Shown here: positions 9,163 through 18,485 of the stretch, piece after piece
Layout: every line of letters begins with the position of its first letter
Numbering within the stretch: the first letter of the stretch is position 1
Assembly (NCBI GenBank): GCA_013204985.1
Contig: JABMLG010000003.1
Location: forward strand, 558,001 to 622,000
Length of the DNA stretch: 64,000 bases
Source: Microbacteriaceae bacterium VKM Ac-2855
GTDB taxonomy: Bacteria; Actinomycetota; Actinomycetes; Actinomycetales; Microbacteriaceae
Reading direction: 5' to 3'
Made by a program: the position numbers and the translations under genes
Notes under the pieces: generated by a model
What the model was told of the DNA's origin: nothing
Databases searched by the model: none
The model's input: the letters and a program-made list of their open reading frames with translations, nothing else

Positions 9163-10395
9163 ATGAACCGCATCACCGTCGCCCTCCTCGCCGCCTTCGA
9201 TGCCGCGATCGCCGCCCTGATCGGGATCGCCGTGCCGCTGGTGCCGTTGACGATCCTCTGGGCCGTGCAATACGACACCAGCGTCGACTGGGTCATCTTC
9301 TGGCGGGCCGCCGCCGACACGTGGCTGCTCGGCAACGGCGCCGACCTCACCGCCACGCTCGACCCGGTGCTCGCGCAGAATCTCGGGCTCGCGGCCGAGC
9401 CGCTCACGTTCGCCGTGACCATCGCTCCGCTCGCCTTCGCCCTGCTGGCGGTGCTGCTCGGCGTGCGGATCGGCCGGCGCGCGGCCGCGAGCCCGCATCG
9501 CCCGCTGGCGGTCGGGGTGGCCGTCGCGGTCTATCTGCTGATCGCGACACTGGTGACCCTTGGCGCTGGCGCCGAGGCCGCGACGGTGCCGCTCTGGCAG
9601 GGGATGCTCTGGCCGACCCTCGTCTTCGCGCTCGGCGTGGCGCTGGGCTCGGGCATCGCCTCGGCGCGGATGACCGAACCGGACGCGATCGGTCGATTCG
9701 TCGCCGACCTGGCCGACCGCATCCCCGCGGCGCCGCGGGCGGCGCTGGACGCAGCGGTGCGCGGCGGAGCTCTTGCGGCGGCCGCCGTGACAGGGGTGTC
9801 GGCGATCGCCGTCACCGTGCTGCTGTTCGCCAACTACGGCTCGGCGATCTCGATGTACGAGGGGCTCGACGGTGGCGCGCTCGGTGGCGCGACTCTGACC
9901 ATCGGACAGCTGGCGTTCATCCCGAACCTGGTTTTCTGGGCCGCCGCCTGGTTCGTCGGGCCGGGCTTCGCCATCGGAACCGGCTCGTCCGTCGGTCCGG
10001 CGGGCACTCTGCTCGGTCCACTGCCCTCGCTGCCGATCTTCGCGGCGATCCCGCAGGGCGAGTCGGCGTTCGCCTTCGTCGGGCTGGTGCTTCCCCTGCT
10101 CGCCGGCTTCGTCGCCGCCTTCGCGGTACGGCGGCGGCTGGTCGACGACCTGGGCTCGGAGTCTCTGCTGATCTGGGGCGCAACCGCGGCCGTCGGCATC
10201 GGCGTCGTCGGCGGTGTGCTGCTCGGAGTGCTGGCGTGGTTCTCCGGCGGCGCCGCGGGGCCGGGGCGACTGGTGGACGTCGGACCCGACGGGCTGATCG
10301 TCGGCGCACTCGCGGCCGCCGAGTTCGCGCTGGCGGCCGGGGTGGGTCTGGCCTCCGGGGTGGGTCTGGCCTCCGGGTCCGCCCGCTCCCACTGA
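9163..10395 (+). CDS. DUF6350 family polytopic membrane protein
   Basis: 410-residue, alanine/valine-rich protein with about eight or nine hydrophobic segments. In actinobacteria this family lies immediately upstream of purN-purH, as here, and in corynebacteria members are named PerM-like/DUF6350. Its biochemical role is not established. Start ATG 9163 has a short-leader promoter. The C-terminus contains an exact 18-bp duplication giving GVGLASGVGLASG. The gap of 157 nt to purN contains its own hairpin and a purN promoter, so the two are not obligatorily cotranscribed. Confidence 0.8.
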   Translation: MNRITVALLAAFDAAIAALIGIAVPLVPLTILWAVQYDTSVDWVIFWRAAADTWLLGNGADLTATLDPVLAQNLGLAAEPLTFAVTIAPLAFALLAVLLGVRIGRRAAASPHRPLAVGVAVAVYLLIATLVTLGAGAEAATVPLWQGMLWPTLVFALGVALGSGIASARMTEPDAIGRFVADLADRIPAAPRAALDAAVRGGALAAAAVTGVSAIAVTVLLFANYGSAISMYEGLDGGALGGATLTIGQLAFIPNLVFWAAAWFVGPGFAIGTGSSVGPAGTLLGPLPSLPIFAAIPQGESAFAFVGLVLPLLAGFVAAFAVRRRLVDDLGSESLLIWGATAAVGIGVVGGVLLGVLAWFSGGAAGPGRLVDVGPDGLIVGALAAAEFALAAGVGLASGVGLASGSARSH

Positions 10396-10467
10396 CGGTT
10401 CTGCAGTTCCGACCGCGGTTCGGTGCGGATGCGGACGCGCGGCGGTGTTTCCGCAGCATCCGCTCGG

Positions 10468-10489
10468 TTCTGCAGCATCGATTGCAGAA
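10468..10489 (+). terminator. Small hairpin in the DUF6350-purN gap
   Basis: TTCTGCA and TGCAGAA arms (7 bp) around an 8-nt loop. It is preceded by a related GGTTCTGCAG segment near 10399. A similar TTCTGCAGCATCGACCGC segment occurs in the gap at 43346-43365, so this belongs to a small intergenic motif family. It could terminate the DUF6350 transcript. Confidence 0.35.
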
Positions 10490-10540
10490 GCACTACGGAT
10501 CGCCAGCAGCGCCCGTGCGACGCTCCTGCGGCTGAACGGC

Positions 10541-10546
10541 TAATCT
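10541..10546 (+). promoter_or_regulatory. -10 element for leaderless purN
   Basis: TAATCT is separated by exactly 6 nt from GTG 10553; no ribosome binding site is present. Confidence 0.65.
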
Positions 10547-10552
10547 TGCACG

Positions 10553-11146
10553 GTGCTGAAACTCGTCGTGCTCATCTCCGGCGGTGGCTCCAACCTCCGC
10601 GCCCTCCTGGAGGCGTCGGCGGATGCGCAGTACCCGGCCCGCGTCGTCGCGGTCGGCAGCGACAACGACGCCGACGGGCTGCTGCACGCCGAGCGCTTCG
10701 ATGTGCCGACGTTCACTGTTCCGCCGACCTCCTTCCCCGATCGCGACGCCTGGGGTGCCGAGCTCCTCGAACAGGTCGACGGGTGGCAGCCGGATCTCGT
10801 CGTCTGCGCCGGATTCATGCGGATCCTGCCGCCCGGCGTCGTCGCCGCGCTCAGCCCGAACATCATCAACACCCACCCCGCGCTGCTTCCGCTCTACCCG
10901 GGGGCGCATGCCGTGCGCGACGCCCTCGCCGACGGCGCGACCGAGACCGGCGTCACCGTGCACATCATCGACGCCGGCGTCGACACGGGGCCGATCATCG
11001 CGCAGCAGAGCCTCGCCGTGCATCCCGGTGAGACCGAGCCTGCACTGCACGAACGAATCAAGACCATCGAGCGCGACCTGCTGGTGCAGACCGTGCTCGA
11101 CATCGCCAACGGAACCGTCGACCTCGAGGAACTCGCCCGACCATGA
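10553..11146 (+). CDS. purN: Phosphoribosylglycinamide formyltransferase
   Basis: Transfers a formyl group from 10-formyl-THF to GAR in purine synthesis. 197 residues, normal length. N-terminal [16 protein letters not shown] phosphate-binding loop. Catalytic Asn/His/Asp are in [15 protein letters not shown] and [16 protein letters not shown]. Start GTG 10553 is supported by the -10 element 6 nt upstream. The stop overlaps the purH start by 4 nt (ATGA), so translation is coupled in a purNH operon. Confidence 0.97.
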   Translation: MLKLVVLISGGGSNLRALLEASADAQYPARVVAVGSDNDADGLLHAERFDVPTFTVPPTSFPDRDAWGAELLEQVDGWQPDLVVCAGFMRILPPGVVAALSPNIINTHPALLPLYPGAHAVRDALADGATETGVTVHIIDAGVDTGPIIAQQSLAVHPGETEPALHERIKTIERDLLVQTVLDIANGTVDLEELARP

Positions 11147-12783
11147 GCATCAGTGCCCACGACCCCAGCAGCTACGACGTCGTCGATGTCGTCCCGATCC
11201 GCCGAGCGCTGATCTCGGTCAGTGACAAGACCGGCCTGCTCGATCTGGCCGCAGCGCTCGCCGCCGCCGGAGTCGAGATCGTCTCGACCGGATCCACGGC
11301 CTCCACGATCCGCGACGCGGGCTTCGACGTCACCGACGTCTCGGCGGTCACCGGGTTCCCGGAGTCCCTCGATGGCCGAGTGAAGACACTGCACCCCGCC
11401 GTGCACGCGGGCATCCTCGCCGACGTGCGTCTCGCCTCGCACCGCGAGCAGCTGGAGGAGCTGGGCTTCGCCGCTTTCGAACTCGTCGTTGTGAACCTCT
11501 ACCCGTTCCGCGAGACCGTCGCGGGCGGAGCGGATGCCGCCACCGTGGTCGAGAACATCGACATCGGCGGCCCCGCGCTCGTGCGCGCCTCCGCCAAGAA
11601 CCACGCCAACGTCGCCATCGTGGTCGACCCGGCTGCCTATCCGGCGCTCCTCGAGGCGATCGCCGCCGGGGGCACCACCCTCGCCGCTCGGCGAACGCTC
11701 GCCGCGCAAGCGTTCGCGCACACCGCCGCCTACGACTCAGCGGTCGCCACGTGGTTCTCCGCCACGGAACCTGCGGCCTCGGAGTCCACCGAGGGCGACA
11801 CCGACGCCGAGGCGTCCGCATGGCCCGAGAGCATGACCGTCGCCGGCACTCTCAAGCAGGTGCTCCGCTACGGCGAGAACTCGCACCAGGCGGCAGCTCT
11901 CTACGAATCCGTCGGCGGCACCGGCATCGCTCAGGCGACCCAGCTGCACGGCAAGGAGATGTCGTACAACAACTTCGTCGACGCGGATGCGGCGGTGCGC
12001 GCGGCCTACGACTTCGTTCTGCCCGCGGTCGCCATCATCAAGCACGCCAACCCGTGCGGCATCGCGATCGCGAGCCCCAAGGCCCTCGACCCGATCGCCT
12101 CGGCGCACCGCCGGGCACACGAGTGCGACCCGGTCTCGGCGTTCGGCGGCGTGATCGCGGCGAATCGCACCGTCACCCTGGCGATGGCCGAGACGGTGAA
12201 GGAGATCTTCACCGAGGTTCTGGTCGCTCCCGATTTCGAGCCGGAGGCGCTCGCCGTGCTGAAGACGAAGAAGAACCTGCGCCTGCTGCAGCTTCCCTCC
12301 TTCTTCGCCGCAGCGAAGACCGAGTTCAAGCAGATCTCCGGCGGCCTGCTCGTACAGGAGCCCGATCGCTTCGACAAGGGCCCGCTCGAACTCAGCCGTG
12401 ACTGGCAGCTCGTCGCCGGTGAGGCTCTCGACGACGAGTCGATGATCGACCTCGAGTTCGCCTGGAAGGCGTGCCGCGCGGTCAAGTCCAACGCGATCCT
12501 GCTCGCCAAGGGCGGCGCCTCCGTCGGCGTCGGTATGGGCCAGGTCAACCGCGTCGACTCCTGCCACCTCGCCGTGCAGCGCGCGGGGGAGCGCGCGGTC
12601 GGCTCGGTCGCAGCATCGGATGCGTTCTTCCCCTTCGCGGACGGCCTCGAGGTGCTGATCAACGGCGGTGTCCGCGCGGTCGTCCAGCCCGGCGGATCCG
12701 TACGCGACCCGGAGGTCATCGAGACCGCCCGCCGCGCCGGCATCACCATGTACACCACCGGCGAGCGTCACTTCTTCCACTGA
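11143..12783 (+). CDS. purH: Bifunctional AICAR transformylase / IMP cyclohydrolase
   Basis: Last two steps of purine synthesis: formylation of AICAR with 10-formyl-THF, then ring closure to IMP. 546 residues. The N-terminal MGS-like cyclohydrolase domain ([16 protein letters not shown] ... [19 protein letters not shown]) is followed by the transformylase domain with KHANPCG and the [17 protein letters not shown] tail. It overlaps purN by 4 nt. A large nested hairpin lies about 85 nt after the stop. No ZTP riboswitch precedes it; the one in this window serves glyA-folD. Confidence 0.97.
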   Translation: MSISAHDPSSYDVVDVVPIRRALISVSDKTGLLDLAAALAAAGVEIVSTGSTASTIRDAGFDVTDVSAVTGFPESLDGRVKTLHPAVHAGILADVRLASHREQLEELGFAAFELVVVNLYPFRETVAGGADAATVVENIDIGGPALVRASAKNHANVAIVVDPAAYPALLEAIAAGGTTLAARRTLAAQAFAHTAAYDSAVATWFSATEPAASESTEGDTDAEASAWPESMTVAGTLKQVLRYGENSHQAAALYESVGGTGIAQATQLHGKEMSYNNFVDADAAVRAAYDFVLPAVAIIKHANPCGIAIASPKALDPIASAHRRAHECDPVSAFGGVIAANRTVTLAMAETVKEIFTEVLVAPDFEPEALAVLKTKKNLRLLQLPSFFAAAKTEFKQISGGLLVQEPDRFDKGPLELSRDWQLVAGEALDDESMIDLEFAWKACRAVKSNAILLAKGGASVGVGMGQVNRVDSCHLAVQRAGERAVGSVAASDAFFPFADGLEVLINGGVRAVVQPGGSVRDPEVIETARRAGITMYTTGERHFFH

Positions 12784-12869
12784 GTCGTCGAGGTCGGCTC
12801 CTCGTACCTCGTCGCCTCCCGGCAGTCGGCTCGGGTGCGGAGAGGGTTTCATAGAGCCGGTTGCGTCCG

Positions 12870-12950
12870 TTCCTGCGAGGGACCCCGTCCGTGCGCGAGG
12901 GACCCCCGCTGGGCGGGTCCCTTGCGCACAGGAGGGGTCCCTCGCAGGAA
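12870..12950 (+). repeat. Nested GAGGGACCC inverted repeat downstream of purH
   Basis: Outer arms 12870-12886 and 12934-12950 pair perfectly (TTCCTGCGAGGGACCCC and its complement). Inside, 12892-12905 and 12915-12928 form a second stem with one mismatch. The GAGGGACCC core recurs between other genes (18433-18474 and 36091-36160). Probably a terminator built from a dispersed repeat. Confidence 0.7.
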
Positions 12951-12989
12951 GCACGTGTCGCGTACAGCGGGTGCATAGACTCCGCGGCC

Positions 12990-12995
12990 TAGGGT
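12990..12995 (+). promoter_or_regulatory. -10 element for the leaderless membrane-DDAH gene
   Basis: TAGGGT is separated by exactly 6 nt from GTG 13002; no ribosome binding site is present. Confidence 0.6.
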
Positions 12996-13001
12996 TCTCG
13001 G

Positions 13002-14225
13002 GTGCCTGCATCCCCGAATCTCACCGTCGTCCAGCGGATCCTGCCCGCCCTGACCGGCGCGGCCGTGACCGCGATCATCGCCCACCTCGCCAACCTGCTG
13101 GCCTACTTCGTCGGCAACCAGATGCAGGCGGCGACGCTCAGCTCCGTCAACGGCTATTTCGCGATCGGCAGCCTCTTCGGCTTCGTGATCGCCTTCGCGA
13201 TCGGTGTGTTCGGCGGCTTCGCCCGCTGGTGGCTCGCGCTCATCACCGGCCTGGTCGCCGGAGTGATCGGCGCCCTCTTCGGCTCGCTGGTGCAGGTCGC
13301 GGTGACCGGCACGGCCATCGGCGGGGACGTCTGGGCGTACCTTCTCCAGAGCCTGCTCGCGCTGAACCTCGTCTTCGTGCTCGCGTTCCTGCTCGCTGCC
13401 CCGACGGTGGGCCTGCGCAGTTACCGCGCGGTGCGGGACCGTGTCGCTCGTCCGGAGCCGCGTGTCGGCCGGATCGCGCTGGTGCGCGCGCCCGCGCAGA
13501 ACCTGAACGACGGAGAGATCACTCACATCGAACGCAGCCCGATCGATCAGGATGCGGCCGACAAGCAGTGGGACGCCTACGTGGCCGCCCTCGGCGCAGA
13601 AGGATGGCGCACCGTCGAGGTGACCGCTGCGCCCGCCATGGCCGACTCGGTGTTCATCGAAGACGCCGTGGTCGTCTTCGGCGACGTCGCCGTGGTGACC
13701 CGGCCCGGCACCGAGTCGCGGATGGGCGAGACGGCGGGAGCCGAGGAAGCGGTGCGTGACCTCGGGCTGACGACGCACGTGATCCAGGAGCCCGGCACCC
13801 TCGACGGCGGCGACGTGCTCAAGGTCGGGCGCACGGTGTACGTGGGCCGAGGCGGCCGCACGAACGCCGCCGGTATCCGCCACTTGCGCTCGATCCTCTC
13901 TCCACTCGGCTACACCGTCGTCGCGGTGCCGATGACGAAGGCGCTGCACCTCAAGAGCGCGGTGACCGCCCTGCCCGACGGCACCGTGATCGGCTGGGCG
14001 CCTGTCGTCGACGACCCGCAGATCTTCGACCGCTTCCTCGCCATGCCGGAGGAGGGTGGCGCGCACGTGGTCGTGCTCGACGACGAGACCGTGTTGATGG
14101 CCGCCTCGGCACCGCGCAGTACCGAACTCATCGAACAGCTCGGCTATCGCGTGGTGACGGTCGACATCTCGGAGTTCGAGAAGCTCGAGGGCTGCGTGAC
14201 CTGCCTCAGCGTGCGGGTGCGCTGA
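13002..14225 (+). CDS. Membrane-anchored dimethylargininase-like (DDAH) amidinotransferase-fold hydrolase
   Basis: 407-residue fusion. Residues 1 to about 145 form about four transmembrane helices (two start at ILPALTGAAVTAIIAHL and IGSLFGFVIAFAIGVFGGFA). Residues about 160-407 are a complete DDAH-like domain starting RIALVRAPAQNLNDGE. The domain keeps the substrate-loop glutamate/aspartate segment SVFIEDAVVVFGDVAVV, GTLDGGDVLKVG, the catalytic His in ALHLKSAVTALPDG and the catalytic Cys in CVTCLSVR (Cys401). Known DDAHs hydrolyse methylated arginine to citrulline and are soluble, about 255-280 aa; the membrane part is the unusual feature. It stands alone with its own leaderless promoter and terminator. 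Substrate not proven; another guanidine hydrolase is possible. Confidence 0.85.
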   Translation: MPASPNLTVVQRILPALTGAAVTAIIAHLANLLAYFVGNQMQAATLSSVNGYFAIGSLFGFVIAFAIGVFGGFARWWLALITGLVAGVIGALFGSLVQVAVTGTAIGGDVWAYLLQSLLALNLVFVLAFLLAAPTVGLRSYRAVRDRVARPEPRVGRIALVRAPAQNLNDGEITHIERSPIDQDAADKQWDAYVAALGAEGWRTVEVTAAPAMADSVFIEDAVVVFGDVAVVTRPGTESRMGETAGAEEAVRDLGLTTHVIQEPGTLDGGDVLKVGRTVYVGRGGRTNAAGIRHLRSILSPLGYTVVAVPMTKALHLKSAVTALPDGTVIGWAPVVDDPQIFDRFLAMPEEGGAHVVVLDDETVLMAASAPRSTELIEQLGYRVVTVDISEFEKLEGCVTCLSVRVR

Positions 14226-14246
14226 CCGCCGATAAGACCTCAGCAG

Positions 14247-14278
14247 CCACGCCGCGCAGGCCCAGCCGCGCGGCGTGG
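14247..14278 (+). terminator. Terminator of the DDAH gene
   Basis: CCACGCCGCGC and GCGCGGCGTGG form a perfect 11-bp stem with a 10-nt loop, followed by TTCTGAT, 21 nt after the stop codon. Confidence 0.75.
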
Positions 14279-14379
14279 TTCTGATCGCTACGCAGGTGCG
14301 TCGCGCCGGATGCGCGTCAGTCCGGATGCGCGTCGCGTCGGATGCGCGCCTGCCCCTGGACGCGAGTACCCGCTTCGCC

Positions 14380-14385
14380 TATCCT
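14380..14385 (+). promoter_or_regulatory. Candidate -10 element upstream of the ABC exporter genes
   Basis: TATCCT about 94 nt upstream of the 32-codon ORF at 14474 and 330 nt upstream of the first exporter gene. This is the best -10 match in the 490-nt gap between the DDAH and exporter genes. Confidence 0.35.
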
Positions 14386-14473
14386 GAAAAGCTGTCTCCG
14401 CATCCGCTCGCACGACGGGTTCGATGTCGGGGGTCTGCCGTACGGTGACCGCATCAGGATCAGGGAGGCTGAC

Positions 14474-14572
14474 ATGTCGAAGACCACTACCGATCGCCCG
14501 ATCGTCGAGTTCGGGGCCGTCCGGCGCGCGGCCGCGCCGCGCCGCCGAACTCCGTTCGCTCGGGCGCACTAG
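14474..14572 (+). CDS. Putative 32-aa leader peptide upstream of the ABC exporter
   Basis: Short ORF beginning MSKTTTDRP and ending FARAH with an arginine-rich second half. It has the best ribosome binding site of the region (AGGGAGG, 5 nt before the ATG), better than that of the exporter gene starting 141 nt further on. It could be a regulatory leader peptide or a small basic protein. No similarity is recognised. The 140 nt between it and the exporter show no other gene. Confidence 0.4.
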   Translation: MSKTTTDRPIVEFGAVRRAAAPRRRTPFARAH

Positions 14573-14713
14573 CGCCTCGTCCTCGCGCCGATCGATTCGG
14601 CCCTCTCGGACGCGACCGCACGGGTCCGCATCCGCTCACTTCTCTCTTCGCAACGTCTCGACGCCACTTCGTCGACCGCTCGCGACCGCACTCCTCTGCG
14701 AAGGTACGTCGAC

Positions 14714-16618
14714 GTGTCCGCACACACCCCTCTGTCCACCGACCATCCCCCTGATACGGCGCGCAACCGGAGCACTCTCGCGACGCTGCGCCGACTGCTG
14801 CCATTCGTCGGGCCCGCTCTTCCGCGCCTGATCGGCGGCATGATCGTCGCGCTGGTCGCATCCGTGGTCGCCCTGGCGATCCCCATCGTGCTGCAGCAAC
14901 TCGTCGACGGCCCGCTCAGCGCCGCTGCGTTGGCGGCGTCCGACGGCGACGGTTTCGCCGCGCTCGCCGTACCCGTCAGCGTGATCCTGGCCCTCGGCGT
15001 GATCGAGGCCGTCGCCATCGCGCTGCGTCGCCAGTTCGTGCTCACGCCGAGTACGCGCGTCGAGGCCGGGATGCGCACCGCTCTGTACCAGAGACTTCAA
15101 GACCTTCCCGTCGCTTTCCACGACCGGTGGCAGAGCGGCCAGCTGCTCTCGCGCGCCGTCAGCGATCTCGGCCTGATCCGCCGCTGGCTCGCATTCGGAA
15201 TGGTGCTGCTCGTGGTGAACGTCGTGACGATCGTGATCGGCTTCGCCGTACTCGTGTCGTGGAACCTGTGGCTCGGTGTCATCTTCATCGTCTGTTCGGT
15301 GCCGATCTGGATCTACGGCTTCGCCTTCGAGAAGCGCTATTCGGTCATCGCCCGACGGAGCCAGGATCAGGCCGGTGATCTCGCGACCACCGTCGAGCAG
15401 TCGGTGCACGGCATCCGCGTGTTGAAGGCTTTCGGTCGCGCGAAGTACGCCCTCGACAACTTCGCCGAGCAGGCTGAGCAGCTCCGCGGCACCGAGATCG
15501 CGAAGGCGAAGGCGATCGCTGGTATCTGGCTCTGGCTGCTGCTGGTGCCCGATATCGCGTTCGCGATGTGCCTGCTCGGCGGAGTCTGGCTCGCGACCGA
15601 CGGGCAGTTGAGCGTGGGTGAGCTCTTCGCCTTCTTCGCCACCGCGACGGTGCTGCGCTTCCCGGTCGAGTCGATCGGCTTCCTGCTCTCGATGACCTTC
15701 GACACGCGCACCGCGGTCGATCGCTACTTCGAGGTGATGGACTCGGTGAACACGATCACCGATCCGGAGCAGCCGAAGACCATCGCCGATCCTCACGGTC
15801 GACTGCGCTTCGAGAACGTGCACTTCCGCTACCAGGACGCGCCCGATCGGTACCCCGACCTCATCAACGGCGTCGATCTCGAGATCGAGCCCGGCGAGAC
15901 CATGGCTCTCGTCGGCCTCACCGGATCGGGAAAGACGACACTCACCGCTCTGGTGACGCGGCTGTACGACGTGACCGGCGGAGCGGTTCTGCTCGACGGG
16001 GTCGACGTGCGCGACCTCACCCGCGAGGAGCTGCGGCGTCACGTCGCGATGGCGTTCGAGGACGCCACTCTGTTCTCGACCTCCGTGCGTGAGAACGTGC
16101 TGATGGGGCGCCCGGATGCGGGGGAGGAGGCGTTGCACGAGGCCCTCGAGATCGCGCAGGCCGACTTCGTGTACTCCCTGCCGAACGGGGTCGAGACCAC
16201 GGTCGGCGAGGAGGGTATGAGCCTCTCCGGCGGGCAGCGACAGCGCCTGGCACTGGCGCGCGCGGTCGCCGCCCGGCCCGCCGTGCTCGTGCTCGACGAT
16301 CCGCTGTCGGCGCTCGACGTCGACACCGAGGCGCGCGTCGAGGCGGGCCTGCGTCGTGTCCTCGGCGACACGACCGCGCTGATCGTCGCTCACCGGCCCT
16401 CCACCGTCGCCCTGGCCGACCGCGTCGCCCTCCTGCAGGACGGTCGGGTCACGGCGGTGGGAACCCACTCCGAACTGATCGCGGGTAACGACCATTACCG
16501 CTTCGTGATCTCGAGTCTCGAGGAGGAGGAGGCCGGGCGACTCGTCGGAGTCGAACGCAGCGGATCCCGCCCTGACCCCACCAGCCCCATCCCGATCGTG
16601 AAGGAGGCGCGCGCATGA
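14714..16618 (+). CDS. ABC exporter subunit A (fused permease-ATPase), degenerate ATP site
   Basis: 634-residue half of a type IV (B-family) ABC exporter: six-helix membrane domain (about residues 30-320), then the ATPase domain. Walker A is GLTGSGKTT and the signature is the consensus [14 protein letters not shown]. Walker B reads [12 protein letters not shown], with Asp where the catalytic Glu normally stands; the H-loop is IVAHRPST. Asp in place of Glu marks the non-hydrolysing site of heterodimeric exporters. GTG 14714 has a weak GAAGG upstream. The next gene, overlapping by 4 nt, supplies the complementary half. Substrate unknown; multidrug or lipid export is usual for such pairs. Confidence 0.92.
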   Translation: MSAHTPLSTDHPPDTARNRSTLATLRRLLPFVGPALPRLIGGMIVALVASVVALAIPIVLQQLVDGPLSAAALAASDGDGFAALAVPVSVILALGVIEAVAIALRRQFVLTPSTRVEAGMRTALYQRLQDLPVAFHDRWQSGQLLSRAVSDLGLIRRWLAFGMVLLVVNVVTIVIGFAVLVSWNLWLGVIFIVCSVPIWIYGFAFEKRYSVIARRSQDQAGDLATTVEQSVHGIRVLKAFGRAKYALDNFAEQAEQLRGTEIAKAKAIAGIWLWLLLVPDIAFAMCLLGGVWLATDGQLSVGELFAFFATATVLRFPVESIGFLLSMTFDTRTAVDRYFEVMDSVNTITDPEQPKTIADPHGRLRFENVHFRYQDAPDRYPDLINGVDLEIEPGETMALVGLTGSGKTTLTALVTRLYDVTGGAVLLDGVDVRDLTREELRRHVAMAFEDATLFSTSVRENVLMGRPDAGEEALHEALEIAQADFVYSLPNGVETTVGEEGMSLSGGQRQRLALARAVAARPAVLVLDDPLSALDVDTEARVEAGLRRVLGDTTALIVAHRPSTVALADRVALLQDGRVTAVGTHSELIAGNDHYRFVISSLEEEEAGRLVGVERSGSRPDPTSPIPIVKEARA

Positions 16619-18417
16619 GCACGCTCGGCACCACCGAAGAGCGCGACGACCTGTCGCGATCCGAATCGCGGGATGTGCGTCGGCGCTCTACACGGCTGCT
16701 CGGCTCGTTGCTGCATCCGCTCCGGATCCGCCTGGTTCTGACCGGCCTGGTCGTGGTGGTCTCCACCGCGGCCCAGGTCGCCGGACCGACCCTGATCGCG
16801 TTCGGCATCGACAACGGGCTGCCGGCCGTGCTGGCCGGCGACGCGACTCCGCTGCTGCTCGCGGTCGCGGCCTACCTGCTCACCGGTCTCGTCGGCGCGC
16901 TGCTCATCGCCTGGTACACCGTGCTCTCCGCCCGGGTGAGTCAGGCGATCCTCCTCGATCTGCGCAAGCGCGTCTTCCTGCACACCCAGCGTCTGAGCCT
17001 GGAGTTCCACGAGAACTACACCTCGGGGCGCATCATCTCGCGGCAGACCAGCGATCTGGACTCCATCCGGGAGCTGCTCGACTCCGGCATCAACCAGCTC
17101 GTGCAGGGCACGCTCTACATGCTGTTCATCGCGATCGCGCTCGTCTCGCTCGACCCGCTCAGCGGGCTCGTTCTCGCGGTCTCCTTGATTCCGCTGTGGT
17201 TCCTGACCCGGTGGTTCCAGAAGCGCTCGCAGGCCCTGTTCCGCGAGACCCGGACGGCGTCCTCGCGCCTGATCGTGCATTTCGTCGAGACGATGACGGG
17301 CATCCGTGCGGTGCAGGCGTTCCGTGCCGAGAAGCGCAACGAGACCTCATTCGGGCGTCTCGTGGAGCAGTACCGCGAGACGTACCGCAAGGTGTTCGGG
17401 CTCTTCGGTACGTTCGATCCGGCTCTGGTGCTCATCGGCAACGTGACCGTCGCGATCGTGCTGCTGGTCGGCGGGATGCGCGTCGTCGGCGGTGGCCTCG
17501 AGATCGGTGCGCTCCTCGCCGTACTGCTGTACACCCGGCGCTTCTTCGATCCGATGGAGGAGATGGCCATGTTCTACAACTCCTACCAGTCCGCCGCGGC
17601 GGCGCTGGAGAAGATCTCGGGCGTGCTCGCGGAGGAACCGAGCGTGCCGGATCCGACCCGGCCCGTCGATCTGTGGACCGCGCGCGGTCACATCCGCTTC
17701 ACGGATGTGGTCTTCGCCTACACGCCCGATCGGCCGATCCTGCCGCGCTTCGAGCTCGACATCCCCGCCGGGCAGACCATCGCCCTGGTGGGGTCGACCG
17801 GCGCCGGCAAGTCGACGCTGGCCAAGCTGATCTCGCGCTTCTACGACCCGAGCGAGGGGTCGGTGTCGCTCGACGGCGTGGATCTGCGGCTGCTGCATCC
17901 GAAGGATCTGCGCCGCGCCATCGTGATGGTGACTCAGGAGGCCTACCTGTTCTCCGGATCCGTCGCCGACAACATTGCGATCGGCCGGCCGGATGCGGGG
18001 TACGACGAGATCGTCGCGGCGTCGAAGGCGGTGGGCGCGCACGACTTCATCCAGGCGCTGCCCGACGGCTACGACACGGACGTGAACAAGCGCGGCGGCC
18101 GCGTCTCGGCGGGCCAGCGTCAGCTGATCTCGTTCGCGCGTGCATTCCTCGCCGATCCGGCGGTGCTCATCCTCGATGAGGCGACGAGCTCGCTCGACAT
18201 CCCGAGCGAGCGGCTCGTGCAGGAGGGCCTGCAGACTCTCCTGGCCGACCGCACCGCGGTGATCATTGCGCACCGACTGTCGACCGTGGCCATCGCCGAC
18301 CGGGTGCTGGTGATGGAGCACGGCCGCATCGTCGAGGACGGCACGCCCGCCGCACTCATCGCCGGTACCGGCCGTTTCGCGCAGCTGCACGCCGCCTGGC
18401 GCGAGAGCCTGGTCTAG
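16615..18417 (+). CDS. ABC exporter subunit B (fused permease-ATPase)
   Basis: 600-residue partner of the preceding gene with the same membrane-plus-ATPase architecture. Walker [10 protein letters not shown] and Walker [13 protein letters not shown] with catalytic Glu are intact, with H-loop IIAHRLST. The signature is VSAGQRQ, altered from LSGGQ. Together the two subunits would form one consensus ATP site (Walker motifs of this subunit, LSGGQ of the other) and one degenerate site. The start overlaps the previous stop (ATGA), so stoichiometric translation is likely. It is convergent with the decarboxylase gene. Confidence 0.92.
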   Translation: MSTLGTTEERDDLSRSESRDVRRRSTRLLGSLLHPLRIRLVLTGLVVVVSTAAQVAGPTLIAFGIDNGLPAVLAGDATPLLLAVAAYLLTGLVGALLIAWYTVLSARVSQAILLDLRKRVFLHTQRLSLEFHENYTSGRIISRQTSDLDSIRELLDSGINQLVQGTLYMLFIAIALVSLDPLSGLVLAVSLIPLWFLTRWFQKRSQALFRETRTASSRLIVHFVETMTGIRAVQAFRAEKRNETSFGRLVEQYRETYRKVFGLFGTFDPALVLIGNVTVAIVLLVGGMRVVGGGLEIGALLAVLLYTRRFFDPMEEMAMFYNSYQSAAAALEKISGVLAEEPSVPDPTRPVDLWTARGHIRFTDVVFAYTPDRPILPRFELDIPAGQTIALVGSTGAGKSTLAKLISRFYDPSEGSVSLDGVDLRLLHPKDLRRAIVMVTQEAYLFSGSVADNIAIGRPDAGYDEIVAASKAVGAHDFIQALPDGYDTDVNKRGGRVSAGQRQLISFARAFLADPAVLILDEATSSLDIPSERLVQEGLQTLLADRTAVIIAHRLSTVAIADRVLVMEHGRIVEDGTPAALIAGTGRFAQLHAAWRESLV

Positions 18418-18432
18418 CCCGCGCCCCCTCCC

Positions 18433-18474
18433 GTGAGGGACCCCACCTCGGACCGAGGGCCCCTCCCTCGCCGC
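18433..18474. repeat. GAGGGACCC-type inverted repeat between convergent genes
   Basis: GAGGGACCCC followed 14 nt later by GGGCCCCTCCCTC gives an imperfect hairpin. It has the same core as the repeats after purH and between glyA and folD. It lies between the exporter and decarboxylase stops and may serve as a bidirectional terminator. Confidence 0.5.
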
Positions 18475-18485
18475 GGCGGGCGGGC

